DNA of 64,000 nucleotides, taken from contig NW_019091414.1 in NCBI RefSeq assembly GCF_001949145.1, positions 514,111-578,110 on the forward strand, written 5' to 3'. Under the pieces are notes generated by a model. That model was given only the letters and a program-made list of their open reading frames with translations. It ran no database searches and was not told the origin of the DNA. Below, piece after piece: positions 54,490-64,000 of this stretch. The DNA is from Acanthaster planci. Taxonomy: Eukaryota > Echinodermata > Asteroidea > Valvatida > Acanthasteridae. Positions within the stretch are counted from its first letter, which is position 1. Every line of letters begins with the position of its first letter. Made by a program: the position numbers and the translations under genes.

Positions 54490-57400
54490 TAAAAATCCAA
54501 GACCTTTGACATCATGTGAACTTGTCTGAACAGATAAATTAGTAAATTGATCCACAATGGCTTCCTAACAAAAACTGACAGAGGTACATGTATACATACA
54601 TGTACTCAGCAAGGAATATACGCACAAAACCTGGCCTACTAAATTGTAGCCTTTACTTAATGCACAAGTGCTACAGAATATAAAGCAACTGCCAAAGATG
54701 TGACGTACTGAAACATACATGAACTACAATTTATTTTTCAAAAACAAAACAATTATTGAACAACATGTACTGTACGGTCGCAGGGGATGACAGAGGAACC
54801 TGTCCTTTTGTGTTTTCAGCTGTCACATGACATCATTGTAAACCTTCCTCCCTGCTGTGAATAACTTGTCCTTTCATGTTTTTACCTGTCACAAGACACA
54901 CTGTGAATAAATCCCTTCATTAATATTCATGAATGAGTCTAGTGAAACCATATGTTGTAGCAGATAAAAGGCATACTAGTCCTCGCCACAGTATGAAAAT
55001 ATGCCAATATGCCGTTAGAAATTTATACAAATTTGACTTTAGGGTTTTCTTTTTTTGCACTTACATGTAACAACTGACATGGTAACGATGAGTGTTTTAA
55101 AAATATTTGATTGTTAGTACATGTATCAATACATGTACATGTACTAGTACCTGCAAGTAACATTTTTGTGAAAAATAAAAACGAGCATTTTCATGGTACA
55201 CAAGGAGGACTCTCACATTTTATGCATCTTTATACTTAGCAACTCCTGAAAAGTACAGGACGGAGTCAATTCAAATAATTCACAATTCAAATATTCAACC
55301 TTCAATTTGATCAAATATCCAAATATTTGGTCTTACCGACCAACAGATTGTTGATGATTAAGCCATAAAATAATTGTAATAATGCACACAATTGTACCTT
55401 ACAATCACTTTAATAGCTTCTCACATCTAGGAGTATCTCCAGCAACTATTTAGCAAGATTTAAGAAACGAACAGTACTTTTTGCCCTGTTGAAAATTTCT
55501 ATTCCTTTTAAATTTTTCAACCCTAATCCCCTAGGGAGTATGTAAAAATAATTTTGAAATCAGAGGATTTGGGACCGTACGGGCTACTGTATAGTTTACT
55601 TTTTGAGTTGTTACATTTCAGTCGTTTTTTTCATTTGAATCTGCGTGAAACAAGCCCCTATAATGCAATTTTTCTCATTTAAAACAAAGAGAAATTCACC
55701 CTTCCTTATCATGAATTTTGTATTCGAATATTCAAATTTGGAATACAGTATAACATTCAAATATTCGATAATCAACAGAATATTCGGATATTCGGCACAG
55801 CTCTAGAAAAGTACTGTTGTTACCTGTAAAATCACGGGGTACCCTAACTCCCTAGAGTGTGTGCAAAAACATATTAAAATTGGAAGATTCAAGACTGTTC
55901 GGGTTACTACTTTAATACTTAGAAATTTAGAAATTAAAAATTACAAACAAAATTTTGTTTCCCCAGATGAAACAACTGGAATGTGCATGTACATAATTGG
56001 CTGTCAAAAGGAAAAAAGTGACATGTACATAATGTGTGTCATGGCATGATGTACGCAATGCTTCGTCGATTCTTGTGGTTTTATTTCTCACCGGGAATGA
56101 ATTATCATTTGGCAAAAGCCAGTACTGTAATGAAAAATATATCCTATCAAGCATGAATGCCTGTTAAGCCACACTTCATGACTCAGCTTTTTGGGCCGTG
56201 GCCAAGAATTCTTTCGTTTTATAGAGAAAATCTGTGAGAAATTATTTTTTCATGAGGCAGTTTACAAAATCCAGTTGTTGAACAATGGCAAGTAATGCCA
56301 AATCCAGGAAGCTACCCATTTATTGGCAACATCAAACATTGTTAACAAAGCCTCGCTTGTATCAAAACTGGTCTTTCTGGAATGATCCTTAGACAGGTTT
56401 GTCAAAGGGAGACTGAGTCCTTTCACAGAGTCCTTGCCCTAGTTACATGTACGGTAGGTACATGTAGATAGATCCAAACTTGCCATTTAGGCACACCAGT
56501 AGACTGGTCAAACCAAACAAAAACCTGACCACTCAATAATGGACAATGAGAATACCAAGCACGGAACCCCTGGTTGGTGTGATCTTTGTTTGTCACTGAA
56601 TAGCCATCATAATGATCTGAACCCACAGCATGAGATTTCCACTACACTGTGAATGGATTGACCGACCACTAAGCTTTACTTTCCCAACTCAGAGTCCCAC
56701 TAGCTCATGAAAGGAAGGGGGGTTTTGATACTGACAGTTTCTAAATGTCCGAAAAGGCCCAGACCTTATGTAAGCTTTGCCAAAAAAATCAACTACTGTG
56801 GGGAAGGCCGACTGTGTAAATTTGCATCAGAATGCCGTCTACACATGCTACACCTCACATCTTAAATATTGAATACTGCACCAGTACGATGTGTGCTGGA
56901 CCTTCCGACCAAAAGATTATCACATCATGATGATCTCTGAATGATATTCCAAGAACCAGGGAAACGAATGGCGGACAGAACTCATTGAATCACTTAAGAT
57001 TGTTTTACATTACTAGACCGTAGAAATGGGATGGACTTCAAATTGTGCCCAAAACAAAAAATGACCAGAATTGGAAAAATTATTTGTAGGCTATTGCAAG
57101 TACATGTATTTCGACATCAACAGACCTATCCAAATCTATCACTGTACAAGTACCTCTCCCTTCATATACCAGTATGTATTTTGTAACTGTCTCAAAAGTG
57201 ACAAATTTTATGTCGTATGAAGAAAGAAAGAATTGGCCCGCAGACTGCAAAACTGACACTGTCAACTAAAATTGTGAACCTACCGGTATTGAAATGACAT
57301 TTAATCATGCATCAACTTTTATCTTCTTTTAAATCAGAACCGTTCAACATTGATGTTTACACATTGAAACTTTTCATGACAATGGATAAAGGGAGAAGAA

Positions 57401-57545
57401 TAGCTACAAACTCCTGGCCTAGAATTGGTAATGCAAGTCTTTTCACTGCCATTCAGGTTGTGTACCTACATGGAGTATGTACATGTGGGTAGGCATCTAC
57501 CACGTTCAGGGGACAAGTTGTTTTGTTATGGAAATTTGAACTGAG

Positions 57546-57591
57546 TTGTGGGGACATTTTTGAGTCCCCACAAGGGTTTTGGTCCCCACAA
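57546..57591. repeat. Small hairpin with TCCCCACAA arms
   Basis: TTGTGGGGAC at 57546-57555 is followed by its exact reverse complement GTCCCCACAA at 57564-57573, and by a third copy GGTCCCCACAAA at 57580-57591. The loop is 8 bases in the first pairing. Confidence 0.7.
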
Positions 57592-59609
57592 AAAAAGGTG
57601 AAATATCGAGTGTACATGAATTTCCTCACAACTACATGTACATGTATGGTGCGGGAATGTGTGTAGATGTACAAGAAGTTCCTTTACTCAGCATTATTTT
57701 CCCACGCACTGTCGCCACTGCACATGATGCTTTAAAGAGCATGTTCAGCCATGCACTCAAACTGGTACATGTGCTGTACATGTATAACATACTCATTTTG
57801 GGTTAATAAAACTGGATTCATTACATCTCAAGTTCCTTGCGTGGGTAGCCCATGAATATTTAGACTGTACATACCGGTAGATAGTATTTGCCAAACATGT
57901 AAAGACTTGTTTTTATAATCCCAACAGAAAACAATCCTCACAAAATATCTATCACTTCTTCTTGCACTGGGTACAACAAAATTCAATTAATGCTGAGGAT
58001 ATAGAGGACCCTCCAGAGAAAATATAACAACATTTCCAAGTTAATTAAACGGAAAATTGCAGGTGATAATTAAATACAGTGTGCAGAATGTGTGACTGTA
58101 ATGCAGAGTGGGCAAGACAACCTTTTTCATTACTATAAACCATTCTCCTGCTGCCAGCAAGGGCAATTTACCATTCATACCGTTTCCCAGAAACGGTGTG
58201 ACAATGTAAACAAATTTTAAACACTGATGGACAACCTTGTTTATACACCATGCATTAATCAAAACAGGACAAGTATATTCGTATCGACAAATCTGACTGG
58301 TGATAAATGATACACACTGTGTACATGTACATGGGGATATACATGTGTAACAAGAAATGACCTGAACATCTACAGAAAGAAATTCTAGTTTTTTCATTTG
58401 CTTCTTCAACAAGGGCAGTTTTGTTGATGTACACTACATCAATGCACACTGATCCATCTTTCTTTCAATTCACATACCAGTCTGACATGTTTTCCAGAAT
58501 ACTTCTCCCCCCATGCAAATTACTCATTGCCTTGTGCCCTCAAAACGTTCATGACACACAAACAGTCCTCTTGTGACAGGCAAGTGTGTTTTTCCGTCTT
58601 TCCAAAGATGCAGTGATTCTCCCCGCATGACCCAAAATAATCGCCAACTGTCTACGAGTGTGAGCCTGTGTATCTTGTAATCTGCCATTAATTTCTTTGG
58701 CATTATGACAAGATACAAGTACCTACACCCCAAAATGAGAAATTTGTCATTTTTCTTACACTGTTAATGTGTCTTCCTCTGGTTACAACACTTATAAATT
58801 TTGCATACCGTAACATGTCTTCAACTTGGTTTTTTTTTTCTTTTCCTGTTAACATTGTGAAATTGTGCCTGCCTACCCTTACAATGGCCAAAAACTGCAA
58901 TAACATGAGTATCGACATGTACTTGAATCACAGAGTTTTGCTGAACAGGTCTTGCCAATATATTTAGACTTAGAACCGGTACAACAGATCACTATACATG
59001 TAATTCACCAAATGAAAAGAACATGCAATGCAAACCTGTAAGAATAGAAACGGAGTCAAGCAAGCCAACCCGAATCTACCTCTGACTCTTTGTTCATTGT
59101 AACAACCGCTTATCAAGTACAACACAATGAAACCGAAAGAAGAATCCTAAGTTAAATGCTTTAGAATCAAAACAAAGCGTCCGAAACATTCAATTCTTGA
59201 TATTGAAACAAACAACTTGTGAAAGTCATATCACTATCACCTTAATTTCTGATCTTCTACGATAGGAAATACATGTATCTGATACTGTATATCTTGCAAA
59301 CTTATTTCTATCAGCAAGTGGGAAAAGTGATAAAATAAATTAACCGACTGACCTGTTAGCTGTCTTCATTTATGTCACATTAATTGAGACAGAAAATTAC
59401 AAAGACAACTGGCAGGTTTATTGCAAAGTAACACATGCAGGTAAGATTCCAATAAAACATCATGATCAAATGAAATCTGACATCTTCGTTTTCAGATACC
59501 ATTCTTTTTAATTTCTTGACCCCCAAAATTTGGTCTACTCTAAAATCTACTAGTACTTCTAAAATATACAACAAATTCTTTCAGCATATTTCAATGATAT
59601 ATCACTTAC

Positions 59610-59648
59610 CAAGTCATTTTCGATTCCAAATGGTGTCAAAGGATGTAA
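59610..59648 (-). CDS. Candidate 13-codon microexon, possibly the N-terminal part of the ANKRD gene
   Basis: On the - strand a strong acceptor (gttgctgtgtttgctacag) is followed by 39 bases and a consensus donor gtaagtgat. Only phase 0 is open, reading LHPLTPFGIENDL; the other two frames contain stops. Phase 0 is also what the exon at 39552-39654 needs at its start. No family similarity was recognised, so it could belong to another gene or be chance. The link to ANKRD11/12 is inferred from strand and phase. Confidence 0.4.
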
Positions 59649-62646
59649 CTGTAGCAAACACAGCAACGGGGGAAAAAAGGTGAAAATATTGTCAGGCTAT
59701 GACAGCTCTTGCTTTGTGAGAAACGAAGATGATTTCCTGGCGTCAGCGATGATAATTTCTCTCCTTTTGCATTAACAAATGTATCTTTACAACTCAGCTG
59801 ACAGGCATAGAGACTTGGACCATTTTAATTTTGAGCAATGCTAGAATACTCTGCCATGCTAACTTCAAACAGTCTTTTCAATTTCTATTAAACACATGTA
59901 CTGAACAGACCGCAGGTGCAAGTATACATGTACAGTACCTATGTGCATTGCTGGATATTTCTGGACCATTCCATTTTGTCCAATGCGAATGTCTCAGTGA
60001 TAAATAAATACTGGTTCCTCTCAACCTACAGGTTTGGTTTCAAGAGATAGTTTTGATAAAATTCCTTTCAACTCTCCCCACAGAAAAATGGGCACAATTC
60101 CAGCTCTGTTTAAAACTTGCAACAAAAATCAAATCTGCACGAAAAAGTAAAATACTGACCCCTCAAGTGCCCTTAAAATAGATCTGTCTCTTGTATGACA
60201 ACACAGGAATGGAAGAGTCCACTAGTGTGCAAGGGGTGTTTACTTTCTAATCCATTCCTTTCACAAAATGCTGTGTGTGCTTGTGTAGTGGTGACAAGGT
60301 CATGTAGACTGTTGCATAGCAAACAGGTTGTGCATAATTACACCTGATGTAGTGGTTAGGGAACACAATGGAATGAAAGTATGCATGAATGAAGCCCAAT
60401 AACTCTACATGGACACATGTATGTCCCAATGCAAACACAGACTGATAACATACAGCATTAGTAATCAATGCATATATTCTGGGAACTCAACCACCAGTAT
60501 GTCCAAACAAGACAACATCAAATTCAATTATCAAAAGCAAAAGATGAGCTACATGTACTCTATTTAAACTCCTTACTTTTCAAAACTCCCATTAAAGATG
60601 TAAAGTCCAAGATACATGTAGACCTATATCAGGTCGGTGTAATCTGCAAGCAGTTTCCAGCCATTTTCATTTAATATTTCTGAATAATACTTCAAGTTCC
60701 ACAGGTTGCAAACATTTGCTTTCATTCTACATGTACATACATGTACCTGTACCAACACCCTCTTGTTTAACACTGACACCATCCCAACATAAAAGGGAAA
60801 ATCTTCTTCCCTGACAGTTAAGTTTTTCCCATTACAAAGAGGTGATTCTTTACAAATATCTTTAGTACAGCACTATGGTGCATGTACATGTACATTTAGA
60901 CCCCTTATGCACATGTAAATGTCCAGTACATACAGTGTACATGTGCATACCAGTACATATAACATTCATGACAAAGCCGATGACTGCCTGTGTACCAAAA
61001 TAATGAACATTGATAAGCTTATGGTGCATGAAATACATTTCCGGACAAAAATAGTATTCCTTGACAATGTTACAAGTTAAATAGTTAAAGTTAAAAATCC
61101 GCATTACATTTAGATTTTCCACACAAGTTCTTGTTGACCTAAGGCTGGTTTACAGTGGCACTTCATGCAAACATGAAAACAAAGTGAAGCTGATGTCACA
61201 AACATCAGCACTGAAATTTGCTTTGAGTTGATGTGTTCAACATTTGCACATTTCCAAACAACTATTTGATCTGAAGTCAGAAGTAAAACATCACTTATTA
61301 TTGAGAACAAGCGTGTCTTCAGAGTATGTGTAATCTTGAACTGTAAGTCTGAACAGGAATATATCTGAATAATACAGTACAAAGGACATGTTTCCTCGTA
61401 CTTATTCATTATGCAACATCCGTTGAAATGAAATGATGTAATGAGAAGCATTGTGTCGTTCATTCTCTCCTTCCTCATCTCTCAATTCCCCCCTACTCCC
61501 CCGAACCATCACTTTTCCCGCCTGATCAACAGATGGTCAGGGCTGGGCAGCCCAGGCAACCTCTCCCACTCAAAATCCCCACAAACCACACCCGCCAACA
61601 AAAGCTACCGGTACTCAGAACCCATGTGACAGACAACAGCTTGGAGAGGAAATTGACTCGTTTGCTGGCTTCGCTCTCCAATCTTTGGGGCCGTACATGG
61701 GGCTCTTTTCATCAGCTCTGCTCTGTAGACTTTTTCTTTTCTGAGAAAAACAGGAAATCTTGCCAAGTGATGACTGGGCATGGTTGTCCTATGGACAGCC
61801 AACCTGATAGGGTTTATGCATCTGCTACTCAGTGAAGCCTTAACCTTGCACTAAGGCTCATAGTCATACCAGTAATTCTCTAGATCAAAGCATCCTACGG
61901 CTACAATTGGAAATGTTCCCAATAAAATTAAGAAGATGCAGGAATTTTTATGTCAAAAACAAAAGGCAGCAGCAGAATGTGAAATAAATTGTGTATTTTG
62001 TCAAATGTATTATATAGGTGTATATTAGAAAATCAACTTGTCTATGGGGACATTTCAATGGGCACTGAGGCAAAGACCAGGGGCACCAAAGTAATTGCCT
62101 CTGATGCCTCCATGAAGTTTCTGCCCTGCATCTACTGTACATGTAGTACTGAGCACAGGTATACTGGTACAGTACATACCTACAAACATGGGATCAAATT
62201 GCACCCAACAATACATGTATCCCATGTACTGGTAAGTGTACTGCTAATTGTAGGCCCTTTTATTATGGAGCGGTACATGCAAGTATCAGCCATTATTTTC
62301 AGGCAAGGACTGACTAAACCTCCTCAATCTCATTCTAACAGAGATAGCCTAGACTTGGGTAAGGCCCCAATCAACAGACTGTAGCCAGGACTATTAACAC
62401 ACCTGTGGAAAGTGGATAAGCACATGATTCATGTGTTACATGGATTTCTAGCAACAGATGTACCTGTAACTTTCTGGAAACAGCCTTAGGCTTTAATCTG
62501 ATAGTACATGTATATGTACATGCACCTGTACATGCATGGAGGAATAGTACCTGCTGTATACAAATTACTAATCCATCATTTCATGTGCATTGTACATGTA
62601 CATTTACATGTACCTGATACATGTACAATATGGACGTTTCACAACA
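59649..62646. other. Non-coding stretch right of the microexon
   Basis: No supported gene. GC-richer patches near 61480-61720 and 62040-62140 have no convincing exon structure. GTACATGTAC words continue throughout. Confidence 0.45.
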
Positions 62647-62782
62647 GTGCACCTCCAAGAGTTTGCAACACATTGGCTAAGCAAACTCCCCGAAATTTGT
62701 CGACCCAATGCGCGTTTGGAACGGGTAGACAGATTTTGTGCGTTGTTATTGGCCAGTGCGTTGCAAACTCTTGGAGGTGCAC
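62647..62782. mobile_element. 136-bp MITE with long terminal inverted repeats
   Basis: The left end GTGCACCTCCAAGAGTTTGC is matched exactly by the reverse complement of the right end. The match continues inward for about 36 bases with roughly three differences (ACACATTGGC against ACGCACTGGC). No clear target-site duplication was identified and there is no coding capacity. Confidence 0.75.
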
Positions 62783-63201
62783 TACTGTGTCCTGCTGTCT
62801 ATGGTACAATACTGATATAGAAAACTTATGGAGTGTTTTGCTTCAACAGCTTTACGTATTTCACATGTACCGGTACATGTACTGTGTGCAAAATCCAGCA
62901 AATTGCAAATTCACATAAGTCTGAACACAGCCGATACCCACCAGATGTATTCACAACTGACTTCAACAGCTGTATAACCCACAAATGCTTCAATCAGGAA
63001 AACAATGTTTTTCTTAGCACTCTCATTGGAGTAAAATACCCAAGCAATGACAGGGACCAACATGCAAGGTACCGGTAAGTTATCAGAAATTCAACCCTTC
63101 ACATAAGGAGTACAAATTCTCCAATTTAATATAAAACTCAGTCCCAAATGTGTAAAGGCCATCACTTCTTCATTACTACAGGCTACTGTCTCCGGTTTAT
63201 G

Positions 63202-63263
63202 ATGTAAACAACATACACACAATGTAAACAACATACACACTATGTAAACAGCATACACACAAT
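63202..63263. repeat. 20-bp tandem repeat, about three copies
   Basis: The unit ATGTAAACAACATACACACA is repeated three times, with single-base changes in the second and third copies, followed by a partial ATG. Confidence 0.9.
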
Positions 63264-63492
63264 GTTGTCAGAATATTAGAAATCTGAGTCACCAAAAACT
63301 GACAGGATATTAGCAATAAATGAAAGACAGACATTCAAATGTATTTACACAAAGTGAATCCATATGACCATGTGTTTTCATACTCTACCCTACCCGTACA
63401 TGTACATGTATTATAAAATGTTCAGTTTCCAAAATTGCAAGCAAGCAAACAACTGAATAATAGTGATACATCATCGCAACATACTGTCTGAT

Positions 63493-63750
63493 CTAATTAT
63501 AATAATAATAACATTTATAAAGTGCATTTTTCCGAAGGTTACAATGCGCTGGGAAAAAAGCAACTGCAGGAAAGTAAACCAGGTGCTAAGACAAAATTAG
63601 TGGGAGCAGATGACCAAAACCTAGAGTGGAAACAGATGAGATTTAAGTTTACATTTAAACTGTTGTAGGGAGTTGCAGTTATGAATATTAAGAGGTAATG
63701 AGGTCCAGCATCGGGGTCCAGTAACAGAAAAAGCCCTGTCTCCTACAACC
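63493..63750. repeat. Interspersed repeat, copy 2 (AATAATAATAACATTTATAA type)
   Basis: It starts with an AAT-rich tract then AACATTTATAAAGTGCA and ACAATGCGCTGGG, followed by an ACAGATGAGATTTAAGTTTA segment and an AGAAAAAGCCCTGTCTCC end. This order of motifs is widespread in metazoan repeats. It is in the same orientation as the partial copy at 50351-50540. Confidence 0.5.
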
Positions 63751-64000
63751 ACTAATATTTCACCTTAAGTGGAGAAAAATCATGTGCAATAACAAAAAAA
63801 TGCAATTTTGAATGAAAAATTGTCTCCACCTTTTGGTATATTTTCATGAAACACTGTACACATAATTTTAAAAAGCCATCATTCTTACTGTCAAAGAGAG
63901 CCCTGAATTATTCTGGCTCCAAACTTGAGGAACAAGATACCTAAGCTGGTCCCTAAAACTCGGAGTTTGCCCTTTGGAATAACAAAAGCCAGTTTGTTTA
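63751..64000. other. Right edge, nothing recognised
   Basis: Non-coding by eye. It may be part of the upstream intron of the ANKRD gene or intergenic. Confidence 0.4.

Larger units (their letters stand above)
50541..59609 (-). other. Long non-coding stretch (right part) before the microexon
   Basis: AT-rich DNA with very many GTACATGTAC, CCGGTAC and TACATGTA words, an AC microsatellite at 54472-54489 and a small GTGGGGAC hairpin at 57546-57591. No supported coding exon or RNA gene was found. Confidence 0.5.

Noticed and set aside
62046-62145. Short - strand frame starting MQGRNFMEASEAI as an exon
   Set aside because: It ends in a stop after about 30 codons, has no clear splice sites, and the wording resembles a dispersed echinoderm-type repeat.

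Overview
The window is nuclear DNA of an invertebrate animal. It carries three protein-coding genes made of short exons with GT-AG introns, long AT-rich non-coding stretches, degenerate transposon relics and one run of Ns (31766-32380). The proteins are deuterostome-like, and the self-complementary GTACATGTAC / ACCGGT word family is very abundant on the right side. An echinoderm such as a sea star is the most likely source; this is an inference, and a hemichordate, an amphioxus or a lophotrochozoan is not excluded.

Layout, left to right. (1) About 1-3008, + strand: the last three coding exons of an alpha/beta-type syntrophin, a dystrophin-complex adaptor; its PDZ and first PH parts lie left of the window. 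(2) 3009-14384: 3'UTR or intergenic DNA with a 564-bp TTAA-flanked element, two inverted-repeat elements and a possible promoter near 9300 built on a 20-bp double E-box palindrome. (3) 14385-18177, + strand: a complete five-exon gene for a 312-residue multi-pass membrane protein of the DUF1295 / steroid 5-alpha-reductase-like superfamily. (4) 18178-23744: the tail-to-tail spacer between this gene and the next. (5) 23745-39654, and perhaps up to 59648, - strand: an ANKRD11/ANKRD12 orthologue, a nuclear ankyrin-repeat cofactor. Ten coding exons were resolved (1,235 codons plus stop) with reading phases that agree throughout. They include a 2.4-kb central exon, as in the vertebrate genes, and the conserved C-terminal domain. 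(6) 39655-64000: a very long upstream intron or 5' region, dense in GTACATGTAC words, with a possible 13-codon microexon at 59610-59648 and several small mobile elements.

The three genes share no pathway that I can see; this is ordinary eukaryotic gene order. I found no new multi-gene system. The best leads are a pair of 51-bp palindromic TTAA-flanked elements that look like the ends of a larger family joined together, the GTACATGTAC word field, the microexon and the E-box palindrome.
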